The notes beneath the pieces are model-generated. The model searched no databases, was not told the origin of the DNA, and saw only the letters and a list, made by a program, of their open reading frames with translations. From contig NZ_MDAG01000046.1 in assembly GCF_002876705.1 (NCBI RefSeq), forward strand, positions 70,296 to 134,295: DNA of 64,000 nt, written 5' to 3'. This stretch comes from Enterovibrio norvegicus_B. GTDB lineage: Bacteria; Pseudomonadota; Gammaproteobacteria; Enterobacterales; Vibrionaceae. Shown piece by piece: positions 18,399 to 26,967 of this stretch; the stretch's first letter is position 1, and each line of letters begins with the position of its first letter. The position numbers and the translations under genes are program-made.

Positions 18399-19841
18399 CT
18401 ACGCCCAGTGGCGTTTTAGCCCCGATTCTCTTACGTCGCTTTCACTATCAGAGGCAAAACCATAATTCGGTTTATTGGCGCGCATACGTGACGTTGCGAT
18501 ACGCACGAGTGACTCACCGTCTTCACTGTCATAAGGGTAGCAAGCAACACCGGCACTGACTTTCACCGGAACAACAAGTTGGTCGATGTGCAAAGGGCTC
18601 AATTGCAGCGCATTTTGTAGCTGCTGAATCTTTCGTGTGGCTTGGCTGGTATCACTTAAATCAAACAAGACCGCAAACTGCCCACCACCAAGGCGTGCAT
18701 ACAAAGCGCGGCTCGACATTTGAAGGCGAAGTTGCATCGACAGGTGCTTGAGTGCCATGTCGCCAATGTCTTGCCCGTAACTTTCATTGATATGCTTGAG
18801 CATGTCGATATCGACCACTGCCACCACGTAAGGGGTCGGAGAAAAGCGTTTGTCCGCCAACTGCGTGAAGAACTGATGGCGTGTTTTTGCGCCCGTAAGC
18901 GTGTCATTTTGTACTGCGCTTTCAAGGCGTTCATTGGAATCTTTGAGTGCTTCCACCATGGTTTTTAACTGCTCAGTGCGATTGTTCAGCAACCTGCGAT
19001 AGAAAACTAAACCTGTAATGAGCAACAGCATGGCAGAGGCAAAAATGAGGTGTTGAGAGTGTTTGTCCAACCATGGCAATGTAAGATGCATTTTATTAGG
19101 GGGCATCCACTTGTCATAAATTTGCTGAACATCTTGCTCATTAATACGGTGTAAACCGTGCTCGATCAGCGCAATGTCTTCTTGTGCACTTTTACTGACA
19201 GCAAAATGCAATGGAAAGGAATACAACTTACCACGAGGTGTGAACAAACCTGTATTTCCCGTATGGCGCATGTCATAGAGGGCGGTGTTTAAATCATCAA
19301 TAAAAACATCAACTTCACCGCGGTATGCTGCTTCGTTGAGGGCGCCAAACGTGGAAAATATTTTGATGTTTTCTTCAGGGATGCGAGCACTTAAGAAGGC
19401 ATGCTTGGTGCTTTGATTGACTGAGCCGACAATCACAGAATCCAGCACATTCAGATCATCAAAAGGCAGATCCTTCTGAACGAATAGATTGACGTTATAA
19501 CGTTTTAAAGGGAGTTCGCGTGAAAATGCGAGCACATCTGCGCGCTCGCCAGTGTATCCCAAGCCACCGTGTACAACGCCAGGATGCGTTGCGGCATAGG
19601 TGAGAGACTCACTCCAAGGTAACAATTTGAACTCGATATCCACGTCATTGATCGCGCCATATAACCGCCAATAGTCGATCATAATGCCGTCGGGTTTGCC
19701 TTCTCGATTAATGTACGAGAATGGCTGCCATGTGGAAGAGCCTGTAATGATCAGTTGTTTCGGCGCAGCCAAAGAAAGTGGAGACGCGAACAAAAAGAGC
19801 AATGTCAGTGAAATAGCTACAAACTGGCGAATGCCGGACAT
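18399..19841 (-). CDS. Periplasmic solute-binding sensor with degenerate GGDEF domain
   Basis: A 480-residue membrane protein. A signal/anchor segment (FVAISLTLLFLFASPLSLA) leads into a periplasmic type-3 solute-binding domain (about 30-250; GKPDGIMIDYWRLYG, LPWSESLTYA), then one membrane helix (HLIFASAMLLLITGLVFY) and a GGDEF-fold domain. The signature reads RLGGGQFAVLF, so the metal- and substrate-contacting acidic pair is lost; a diguanylate cyclase role is unlikely, and a GTP-sensing or scaffolding role is inferred. Start 19841 (MSGIRQF) gives the best signal sequence; the open frame begins seven codons earlier. Confidence 0.85.
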   Translation of the reverse strand: MSGIRQFVAISLTLLFLFASPLSLAAPKQLIITGSSTWQPFSYINREGKPDGIMIDYWRLYGAINDVDIEFKLLPWSESLTYAATHPGVVHGGLGYTGERADVLAFSRELPLKRYNVNLFVQKDLPFDDLNVLDSVIVGSVNQSTKHAFLSARIPEENIKIFSTFGALNEAAYRGEVDVFIDDLNTALYDMRHTGNTGLFTPRGKLYSFPLHFAVSKSAQEDIALIEHGLHRINEQDVQQIYDKWMPPNKMHLTLPWLDKHSQHLIFASAMLLLITGLVFYRRLLNNRTEQLKTMVEALKDSNERLESAVQNDTLTGAKTRHQFFTQLADKRFSPTPYVVAVVDIDMLKHINESYGQDIGDMALKHLSMQLRLQMSSRALYARLGGGQFAVLFDLSDTSQATRKIQQLQNALQLSPLHIDQLVVPVKVSAGVACYPYDSEDGESLVRIATSRMRANKPNYGFASDSESDVRESGLKRHWA

Positions 19842-19971
19842 AAAAACCAACTCTAAAAACAACCCTGTCTAGATTCCCTGACGCTGATTATACGCAACTA
19901 CACACGGGGATGAAATGACTAAATCAAACTATTGTCAATCCTTCACCGCTGTTTAAATTGCAAGCAACTTC

Positions 19972-20003
19972 TCAAAAAGAAACCGCCAATAGAGGCGGTT
20001 TCT
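19972..20003 (-). terminator. Terminator of the GAF-like/GGDEF gene
   Basis: The stem gaaaccgcc/ggcggtttc (19979-19987 with 19994-20002) reads on the minus strand into TTTTTGAG. Confidence 0.8.
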
Positions 20004-20023
20004 TCAAATATGCGCGACTGAAC

Positions 20024-21025
20024 CTAGAAAAGTTCGACGTCGTCTTCAGGGACCAGCGATTTTAGCTCTCCACTTGCAATCAAGTCTTCGTAAAACGCGA
20101 CCTGATTACGTCCATTTTGTTTGGCTTTGTAGAGTGCTTGGTCTGCGAAGCCTAACACGGTAATCGCGTTGAGCTCTTGGTCGTTGATTGAGGCGGCACC
20201 CATCGAAATCGACACGTTTTTGGCTTGTCCATAATCGCGATTATTGACGGCATCGAAGAAGTTTCTGACCGTTGCCTCCATGTCCTCGCGAGATTGAGGG
20301 TGCATGATGGCAACAAATTCATCGCCGCCATAACGGAATAAGATGTCCTCATCATCAAAGTTTTGCTTCATCATTGCCGTAATGAGCAAGATAACTTCAT
20401 CGCCAAACACATGACCGAGTGTGTCATTGATCTGCTTAAAGTGGTCGATGTCGAAAATACAGACCCAATGATGATGCGTTGGATCATCCGTAATGCTTGA
20501 CCCTTGAATAAGAAAACGATCGAGGAGAAGGTCGATTTTTGTCGTCAGTACTTTTCGGTTGTAAAGGCCGGTTAACCCATCACGCTCGCTGGCGGAAATG
20601 ATCTTTTGATAGTTTTCATAGATCTTTGCTAGCCCTTCGATGAGCTGTACTTCATCGCCTTTCACCTGATCACACTTGCAGAAAACCACCGCGTGAATGT
20701 CGTCTTTTTCACCAAAACGAATCGGCACGGCGAGCAAAGATTGGTTATCTGTTTTGCTGTATTCGACAACGTTGTCGCCAATGGCGACGCAGCTACGAAG
20801 GACGCGTTCAATGGCGTCTTTTTCTTCTTCAAAGAGAAAGATATCCGAGCATGCGACGACCATGAAGTCAGGATTTGTGTCAGGATTGTAGTCGAGAACC
20901 AAAACCTGATTGGCTGGCGTTAACTGCAAGATGGTCGTGATGAGGCTTTCGGAAATGGTATCTGACTCTGTCTGTGCTGTGATATCAACCACCGAGTCCA
21001 GCACATCAATACTGGTAACAGTCAC
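20024..21025 (-). CDS. Diguanylate cyclase (GGDEF) with N-terminal GAF-like region
   Basis: Probable c-di-GMP synthase with an intact active site, FRYGGDEFVAIM. The allosteric I-site (RxxD ahead of GGDEF) is replaced by DDED, so product inhibition through that site is not expected. The N-terminal 170 residues show no membrane segment and look GAF-like (QVLVLDYNPD, SLLAVPIRFGEKDD), suggesting a cytoplasmic sensor. The GTG at 21025 (333 residues) is preferred because AAGAGAG precedes it; a 355-residue version from 21091 is open but lacks a ribosome site. A terminator follows the stop. Confidence 0.85.
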   Translation of the reverse strand: MTVTSIDVLDSVVDITAQTESDTISESLITTILQLTPANQVLVLDYNPDTNPDFMVVACSDIFLFEEEKDAIERVLRSCVAIGDNVVEYSKTDNQSLLAVPIRFGEKDDIHAVVFCKCDQVKGDEVQLIEGLAKIYENYQKIISASERDGLTGLYNRKVLTTKIDLLLDRFLIQGSSITDDPTHHHWVCIFDIDHFKQINDTLGHVFGDEVILLITAMMKQNFDDEDILFRYGGDEFVAIMHPQSREDMEATVRNFFDAVNNRDYGQAKNVSISMGAASINDQELNAITVLGFADQALYKAKQNGRNQVAFYEDLIASGELKSLVPEDDVELF

Positions 21026-21118
21026 AATCGCATCTCTCTTATGGGTTAAGTGTCTTAAAAATAAGTATAGATGCGGTTGTTTGATGCGCAATGTTTGTCA
21101 GGCAACCTCGTAAGATTA

Positions 21119-21808
21119 TCAGTAAAGATAGGTTTTTATCTGGTCGGTAGGGTTGTCAAGTTCAGCAATATCAACGTGATAAGCGACAGTGCCTTTATCT
21201 ATAAATAACACGTTATCCGCTATCGCTTTTGCATCTTCAGGATGATGCGTCACCATCAAAATTGTTGTGCCAAATTGCTTTGCCAGCACCTTCACTTGTT
21301 CGAGCATGTCACGTCGCAAAGACGGGTCTAATGCCGAGAATGGTTCATCCAAAAGCAGTAAAGGTCGATTGCGAACTAGGCATCGCGCTAACGCTATTCG
21401 TTGTTTTTGACCGCCGGACAATTGCCCCGGAAGACGCTCAAGGTAGCTTTCCAATCCGACGTTGCAGGCAGCCTGTTGAACGTGCTGTTTTTGTTCAGGA
21501 CTCAGGTTTAAGCGCGGATCGATGCCTAAAGCGATGTTGTCGAATGCACTTAAATGCCCGAACAAATTGTGTTCCTGAAACAAGATCGACAATGGCCGTT
21601 CGTGGGCGGGCAGTTGCGTAAAGTTGAGATCATTAAACGCAACGTTCCCTCCACTTGGCGGCAGAAGGCCACAAAGCAAAGAAAGTAACGTACTTTTTCC
21701 TGCGCCGCTTGGGCCTAAAATCGCGGTAATAGAGCCAGGCTCAAGATCAAACGTAAACGACAACGATTCTGCCTGATAGTGATAAGACAGTGCGTTAACC
21801 TTGAGCAT
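21119..21808 (-). CDS. thiQ: Thiamine ABC transporter ATP-binding protein
   Basis: ATPase of the thiamine/thiamine-phosphate importer ThiBPQ. The 229 residues contain Walker A GPSGAGKSTL, the Q-loop region ILFQEHNLFGHLSAFDN, the signature LSGGQKQRIALARCLV, Walker B LLLLDEPFSALDP and the switch VTHHPEDA. The start at 21808 (MLKVNALSYHYQ) has GAGGAACGCCC upstream; the 15 extra open codons are not needed. It overlaps the end of thiP by 14 bases and is the last gene of the riboswitch-led operon. Confidence 0.96.
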   Translation of the reverse strand: MLKVNALSYHYQAESLSFTFDLEPGSITAILGPSGAGKSTLLSLLCGLLPPSGGNVAFNDLNFTQLPAHERPLSILFQEHNLFGHLSAFDNIALGIDPRLNLSPEQKQHVQQAACNVGLESYLERLPGQLSGGQKQRIALARCLVRNRPLLLLDEPFSALDPSLRRDMLEQVKVLAKQFGTTILMVTHHPEDAKAIADNVLFIDKGTVAYHVDIAELDNPTDQIKTYLY

Positions 21809-23393
21809 GGGCGTTCCTCGTGATGACTTTTTCAATGAGCGCGTAACTGCCAAGACTCACTGCAAATAAAATAAGTGATGCTGCTGCCGCTGCATCCATT
21901 TGATAGCTGCCCATCAAACGAAAGAGATATAAAGGTAAGGTCTCGAACCCTTGTCCACCCACCAACGCGACCGCACCAAGATCACCTGTTGATAAAACAA
22001 AGCTGATCGCCAGGGCCCGTGCAATAGGTGCTTTCAACGCTCGCCATTCAATCAAGCGCAAGCGGTTGATGCCTTTGATGCCGAGACTGCTGCACAAACC
22101 ATGGTATTGCTGTGCAAGTTGGTAAGCAGGTTGGCTGAGCACTTTGACTACGTAGGGCAGTGCCATCAAGGTGTTCACCGCCAACACAAGCCAATACGCA
22201 GAACTGAACACATCGACATGTTCTCTGAGCATTAAAAAAAGCCCCGTGCTGAGTACAACGCTTGGTACAACGAGCACCAAAGAGGCTGTCATTTCAATGC
22301 CGTCCGCTTGAGAGCGCTTCCCGAAGAGTCGCCAATATCGGCTCGTCAACACGATGGTGGCACCGAGTGCAAAGGCACTGAGGGCTGAACTGCTGGCCAA
22401 TAACAGGGAGTTTGCGGTGGCATGCCAAATCGCGGATTCCGTCAATATGGCAAGGGCGCTGGGATTTAACCCACTCAAGATAACCATTAACAAGGGCGGG
22501 ATAACGAGTAACACGGCGGCGCAAATCCACACACCATCCCATACTTTCTCCGCGATGCTGTCTAAACGAGGAGGAAGAGAGATGTTGCTGTCTTTACCTT
22601 GTTGCGCGATAGGCTTCGTGAGTCTTTGAATGAGGATGTGGAAGAAACCACAAAGCAAAAGCTGCCACAGCGCCAATAACGCGCCTGTTTGTAAATCAAA
22701 ATCAAAACGAATGGCCTGATAGATCGCCAGTTCAATCGTGGTTGCGCTTGGACCGCCACCTAACGCCATGACAGTCGCGAAGCTGGTGAAACACAGCATA
22801 AACACCAAGCCAATAGCGTGGGGGAGTTGCTGGCGCAAGTATGGCCATTCAAGCAAGGTGAATTGAGACCATCCACGCATTCCCAATTGCTGGGCAAGAC
22901 GACGCTGATCGCTGGGAATTTGATCGAGTGCTTGAACCAGAAGTTGCACGGAAAAAGGCAGGTTGAAAAAAACGTGTGCCAGCAAAATGCCGGACAAACC
23001 GTAAATGTTGATGTCCCACGTCATGCCGATTGCAGGGAGTGCGTTGGCAAGCCATCCACTTTTCCCATAAATTGCAAGAATGCCAAACACGCCGACCAGC
23101 ACGGGTAACACCAGTGTCATGGAGAACAGCTTTAACAGCAGCGTTTTACCAACGAAAGTGCGTCTCGATAACGCATGTGCGATGGGGATGGCGAGACCGA
23201 CCGACAGCAAGGTAGAGAAGAATGCCTGCTTGAGACTAAACACGGTGACATGCTGCAAATACGGATCTTGCCACAGCGAGGCGATATTTAAGCTCGGTGC
23301 TTGAGACAGCAAAGAAAACAACGCGGCGCTAATGAGCACCGCGATTAACGATGCCGAGACAAGGCCCGGCCACGTTCTTGAAGGGGTTAGCAC
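21795..23393 (-). CDS. thiP: Thiamine ABC transporter permease
   Basis: Integral-membrane permease of ThiBPQ, 532 residues, built as two fused permease halves of about six helices each. Each half carries a binding-protein-dependent transport (EAA-type) loop: around LAQQLGMRGWSQFTLLEWP in the first and around CSSLGIKGINRLRLIEW in the second. It starts four bases after the thiB stop and overlaps thiQ, so the three genes form one unit. Confidence 0.95.
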   Translation of the reverse strand: MLTPSRTWPGLVSASLIAVLISAALFSLLSQAPSLNIASLWQDPYLQHVTVFSLKQAFFSTLLSVGLAIPIAHALSRRTFVGKTLLLKLFSMTLVLPVLVGVFGILAIYGKSGWLANALPAIGMTWDINIYGLSGILLAHVFFNLPFSVQLLVQALDQIPSDQRRLAQQLGMRGWSQFTLLEWPYLRQQLPHAIGLVFMLCFTSFATVMALGGGPSATTIELAIYQAIRFDFDLQTGALLALWQLLLCGFFHILIQRLTKPIAQQGKDSNISLPPRLDSIAEKVWDGVWICAAVLLVIPPLLMVILSGLNPSALAILTESAIWHATANSLLLASSSALSAFALGATIVLTSRYWRLFGKRSQADGIEMTASLVLVVPSVVLSTGLFLMLREHVDVFSSAYWLVLAVNTLMALPYVVKVLSQPAYQLAQQYHGLCSSLGIKGINRLRLIEWRALKAPIARALAISFVLSTGDLGAVALVGGQGFETLPLYLFRLMGSYQMDAAAAASLILFAVSLGSYALIEKVITRNAHAQG

Positions 23394-23397
23394 AGAA

Positions 23398-24393
23398 TTA
23401 CTTCACCAATGCGGATTGCCATTCACGGATCCAAGTGCGGCGGTTATCCGCGACGATCTCTGGCGTGAATTGCAGATTCTTTTGAGGAACAGACAGTGTA
23501 TCGAAACCGTCTGGTAGGGCAACATTGGTCACTGGATACATCCAGTTGCCAGTAGGGATGGTGTTTTGGAAGCCATCACTTAAGACAAACTGCATGAACT
23601 CATCGGCGAGTGCTTGGTTTTCAGAGGCTTTTACTTTTGCCGCCACTTCAACCTGCATGTAGTGGCCTTCTTCAAAATTTGCGCTCGTAAAGTTTGGGTT
23701 TTCTTCCGCAATCAGGTGATAAGCCGGGGAGGTGGTGTATGAAAGCACCATGTCAGACTCGCCTTTCAGGAACATGTTGTACGCTTCTGACCAACCTTTG
23801 GTGACAGTCACTGTTTTCGTTGCCAGTTGCTGCCATGCATTGGAAACATCATCGCCATACACAGTTTTCATCCAAAACATCAAACCTTGTCCTGGCGTTG
23901 ATGTGCGCGGATCTTGGTAAATCACAGAGATGTCATCGCGTGATTCCACCAATTCTTTTAGGCTCTTAGGCGGGTTCTTCAGCTTGGTTTTATCGTAAAC
24001 AAAGGCGAAGTAGCCATAATCATAAGGAATAAAGGTGCTGTTGCCCCAGCCATCTGGTAATGATATCGCTTTGGTGTCAACGCTGTGAGGAGCCAGTAAT
24101 CCGGTTTTCTCAGCTTCTGTCATCAAGTTAGTGTCTAACCCGAGTACAACATCGGCTTTGCTGTTTTTCCCTTCTAAACGCAAGCGGTTAAGAATGGTCA
24201 CGCCATCATCCAATGCCACGAGATTCAAGGTGCAATCACATTGCGCTTCAAACGCTTTTTTGACGGAAGGACCAGGGCCCCAATCCGCAGCAAAAGAGTC
24301 GTAGGTGTATACGGTTAGGGTATCAGAAGGGTCTGCTAACACAGGACCTGCCATGGCCATAGTTAACATCATTGCAGAAACGCGAATTTTCAT
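23398..24393 (-). CDS. thiB: Periplasmic thiamine-binding protein
   Basis: Substrate-binding protein (also tbpA) of the thiamine importer, 331 residues. The signal peptide MKIRVSAMMLTMAMAGPVLA is followed by TLTVYTYDSFAADWGPG, the conserved N-terminal stretch of thiamine-binding proteins. QLATKTVTVTKGWSEAYNMFLKGE and MVLSYTTSPAYH lie in the binding cleft region. It is the first gene after a TPP riboswitch on the same strand, which supports the substrate call independently. Confidence 0.96.
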   Translation of the reverse strand: MKIRVSAMMLTMAMAGPVLADPSDTLTVYTYDSFAADWGPGPSVKKAFEAQCDCTLNLVALDDGVTILNRLRLEGKNSKADVVLGLDTNLMTEAEKTGLLAPHSVDTKAISLPDGWGNSTFIPYDYGYFAFVYDKTKLKNPPKSLKELVESRDDISVIYQDPRTSTPGQGLMFWMKTVYGDDVSNAWQQLATKTVTVTKGWSEAYNMFLKGESDMVLSYTTSPAYHLIAEENPNFTSANFEEGHYMQVEVAAKVKASENQALADEFMQFVLSDGFQNTIPTGNWMYPVTNVALPDGFDTLSVPQKNLQFTPEIVADNRRTWIREWQSALVK

Positions 24394-24445
24394 GGTTGCC
24401 TCACTTCATGTTCGGCGAGGCTTGAGGTGGGTTGATCCGAGTTCG

Positions 24446-24543
24446 GATCATCTCAATTCCTACGCCAGCATTATCTGGATCAGGTCTATGGGTTTAGCTT
24501 TCGCAATCTCAGCCAGTGCGAATTGCACATGCTCCCCACGAGA
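24446..24543 (-). promoter_or_regulatory. TPP riboswitch (THI element)
   Basis: On the minus strand the leader of thiB reads GTGGGGAGC, GGCTGAGATTGCG, ACCCATAGACCTGATCCAG and ATAATGCTGGCGTAGGAA, the conserved order of the thiamine pyrophosphate aptamer (P1/P2, the CUGAGA loop, P4/P5). It lies about 50 bases upstream of the thiB start, so repression by TPP is probably at translation initiation; no clear T-run terminator was seen between them. Confidence 0.95.
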
Positions 24544-24580
24544 TGTCAGACATTGTAAACCATGAAGATAGCGAGAGATA

Positions 24581-24603
24581 CCCGCACCCGTCTAAGGTGC
24601 GGG
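24581..24603 (-). terminator. Hairpin downstream of the DUF547 gene
   Basis: The perfect eight-base stem cccgcacc/ggtgcggg lies between the DUF547 gene and the TPP element. No T run follows on the minus strand, so terminator function is only plausible. Confidence 0.4.
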
Positions 24604-24648
24604 ATCTGTGGTTGATCATTGTGTTTCAACACATGAACAATCTAAAAC

Positions 24649-25455
24649 CTAAGGCTGATTGAGAGACCAATCGTATTCGTATTTGATTTTTCCTGACCAA
24701 CCTTCCAGCTTTTCACCGTCTCGGTACTTGTCAATCTCACGCAAGATCGCTTGCTCATCATCGCCAAAGTCTGAGCCATACCAATCGTAGATAGAGGAGA
24801 GTGTGAGCGTGCTTCCCTCTATACGCGCGCCTTTTTCACTGTTAGTAAAATGCGAGGCGGCACTGTCGAGCAGCACTTCTTTGTTTGTTGATGTGAACGC
24901 CTCTGAAGCGAGGTTAGGGCAACCAAAGCTGGCACAGTTTACGGCGTAATGAATGCGTGAATCATTCCAAATTGGCCTGAGTATTCGGTGTTCAATATCA
25001 TTGAGCGTCAGTTTTTTCCCCGCGACGGTTGTAATGTCGTCATCCCAAGGGCCAAAGCTTAAAAAGCCACCAAGCTTAGTGATGGACTTAACGGGGTACT
25101 CATCAAGGATTAATTGAACGGTTAGCGCATTGTAAAGGTTCACCCAATATGCGAACTGCTCATCCAATGAATAGCTGCGGGGATCTTGCGATGTGATCGT
25201 TGCAATGTATTGATCAAGCACCGCTTTATCTGCTGTCGAGACGGCACTGTAATTGAACAGGTTGTGCTGGCCTTTTTCAACAAGGTAAGTGTCGAGAGTT
25301 TGCTGCCATGCTGTGTGCTCAATGGCATTGCTATTGTTTTGATCACTCTTGTCCCAGAATGACCAAAGTTCACTTTTTGGCGCGGCTACTGCCTGACTTG
25401 TGGCTAGAAGTAACGCCAGAATAATGGGCGCTTTGATTGGCCGTGGCTTATTCAT
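24649..25455 (-). CDS. DUF547 domain exported protein
   Basis: A 268-residue protein with a signal peptide (NKPRPIKAPIILALLLATSQ, cleavage near AVA). The DUF547 core follows: EQFAYWVNLYNALTVQLIL, DDDITTVAGKKLTLNDIEH, RIHYAVNCASFGCPNLA. The invariant Cys and His residues of this family fit a papain-like or transglutaminase-like fold, but no reaction is established. Start 25455 has GGGGAA upstream. It lies 50 bases downstream of the DUF4344 gene on the same strand, suggesting a two-gene unit. Confidence 0.85.
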   Translation of the reverse strand: MNKPRPIKAPIILALLLATSQAVAAPKSELWSFWDKSDQNNSNAIEHTAWQQTLDTYLVEKGQHNLFNYSAVSTADKAVLDQYIATITSQDPRSYSLDEQFAYWVNLYNALTVQLILDEYPVKSITKLGGFLSFGPWDDDITTVAGKKLTLNDIEHRILRPIWNDSRIHYAVNCASFGCPNLASEAFTSTNKEVLLDSAASHFTNSEKGARIEGSTLTLSSIYDWYGSDFGDDEQAILREIDKYRDGEKLEGWSGKIKYEYDWSLNQP

Positions 25456-25505
25456 ATGATTCCCCAAAAATGCGTCTATTCATTAAGACCTTGTTTGATG
25501 GATTT

Positions 25506-26246
25506 TTATTTCTCTCCAGAATAGGAATGTATAATTCGAGACCAATTGCGTCGCTTTGCTTCGTATTCGTAAACGCAAAACGTATCTCTGTCCATGTCAC
25601 GTAATTCATCGTTGAGGAGATCTGCGTATTTCTCTGGATTGCTGCCGTAAATGAGACAAAGTGAAGCTGCGTATCGTTGAGCATCAAGGCTGTGCTCACC
25701 CCAGAAATGGCTTTCAGTGAAAGCATCTGTATCTAGGTCTTCTAGAGCAAATAAGTCAGCTGCAACAAAGGCGGCATGATCATTATCGAATTCATCGAGC
25801 AGAATAATCGTTGCGAAGTTATCGACAGCATCTTCCTCTTTTCCAACAATGGGAATGTCCCAGCTGAAAATGTAGGCATGGCCATATTCATGCAGCAAGG
25901 TATGAAGTAAAGCGAATTGTGTTGCTTCATCAGCAGAGACATCCTCTAAAACGGGTTCTGCATTGCTATATCTTTGATGGATTTCTTCTAGAAAGAAGTA
26001 GGGAATCTGGATGGTGAGTGTTTGAGGGTCAAACAGTGGTCCATCATTACCTCCAAGTTGAAGCGTTAACTCATCATTGATCGGCAATGAGGTATTCGCA
26101 AAATCAACCAATTCTTTGGCCACCTCTTTTGATAGCGCTTGCCAATACTCGTCACCGGGCTCCTGTGGTGCGAGTACCTCGATTTCTGTGCGTGCCGAAA
26201 GGTTCTGAGACGTAAATAATATCAAGATAAAGATAAATAAGCGCAT
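25506..26246 (-). CDS. Putative exported metallopeptidase, DUF4344 type
   Basis: A 246-residue protein with a signal peptide (MRLFIFILILFTSQNLSA). The zinc-protease motif HEYGH sits in LLHTLLHEYGHAYIF, followed by the acidic segment GKEEDAVDNFATIILLDEF, which could supply the third ligand. This pattern fits the DUF4344 family of putative metallopeptidases. The substrate is unknown. It precedes a DUF547 protein; both are exported and may act on the same periplasmic target, which is inference from linkage only. Confidence 0.75.
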   Translation of the reverse strand: MRLFIFILILFTSQNLSARTEIEVLAPQEPGDEYWQALSKEVAKELVDFANTSLPINDELTLQLGGNDGPLFDPQTLTIQIPYFFLEEIHQRYSNAEPVLEDVSADEATQFALLHTLLHEYGHAYIFSWDIPIVGKEEDAVDNFATIILLDEFDNDHAAFVAADLFALEDLDTDAFTESHFWGEHSLDAQRYAASLCLIYGSNPEKYADLLNDELRDMDRDTFCVYEYEAKRRNWSRIIHSYSGEK

Positions 26247-26288
26247 AGTTGGCCTTTAAGGAAATTGATCGGACAACGAGATAAGAAT

Positions 26289-26318
26289 AGAAAAAAACCG
26301 GCGATGAGCGCCGGTTTT
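26289..26318 (-). terminator. Terminator of leuABCD
   Basis: The stem aaaccggcg/cgccggttt (26295-26303 with 26309-26317) reads on the minus strand into TTTTTTTC just after leuD. Confidence 0.92.
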
Positions 26319-26355
26319 GAATTTGTTTCTGTTGATACGAGAGCGACTGTCGCGC

Positions 26356-26958
26356 TTACGCCAAGAAAGATGGAATCTTCGCTTCGTATTCGGCGATCTT
26401 ATCGCTGTGTTGCAGCGTCAGGCCAATGCTGTCCAAGCCCTCTAGCAAGCAATGGCGGCGGAATGCATCGATTTCAAACGAGTACGATTTGTCGCCAGCA
26501 GTGACTGTTTGTGCTTCAAGATCGAGTGAGATCTCCGCGCCTTCGTTGTTTGCGACAAACGCGAACAGCTCATCCACTTCCGCTTCTGTTAGCTGAACAG
26601 GCACCATCTGGTTGTTGATGGAGTTACCGTAAAAGATGTCAGCAAAGCTCGGTGCGATCATCACTTGGAAACCAAAGTCTGCCAATGCCCACGGTGCGTG
26701 TTCACGGGAAGAGCCACAGCCAAAGTTTTCGCGAGCAAGCAGCACGCTTGCGCCTTTGTAGCGTGGTTGGTTTAGCACGAACTCAGGGTTATCCTGCTGT
26801 CCTGCTTCGTCCAGAAAACGCCAATCGTGGAAAAGGTGCTTACCAAATCCGGTGCGATTTACTTTCTGCAAAAATTGCTTCGGGATGATGGCATCAGTAT
26901 CGACGTTTGCTGCGTCCAGCGGTGCCACCAAACCGGTATGTTGTTTAATTCCTGACAT
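26356..26958 (-). CDS. leuD: 3-isopropylmalate dehydratase small subunit
   Basis: Small subunit of isopropylmalate isomerase, which with LeuC converts 2- to 3-isopropylmalate in leucine synthesis. The 200-residue swivel domain starts MSGIKQHTGLVAPLDAANVD. It has DAIIPKQFLQKVNRTGFG, the NFGCGSSREHAPWAL motif and SINNQMVPVQL. It is last in leuABCD, nine bases after leuC, and a terminator follows. Confidence 0.97.
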   Translation of the reverse strand: MSGIKQHTGLVAPLDAANVDTDAIIPKQFLQKVNRTGFGKHLFHDWRFLDEAGQQDNPEFVLNQPRYKGASVLLARENFGCGSSREHAPWALADFGFQVMIAPSFADIFYGNSINNQMVPVQLTEAEVDELFAFVANNEGAEISLDLEAQTVTAGDKSYSFEIDAFRRHCLLEGLDSIGLTLQHSDKIAEYEAKIPSFLA

Positions 26959-26967
26959 GGTGATTCC

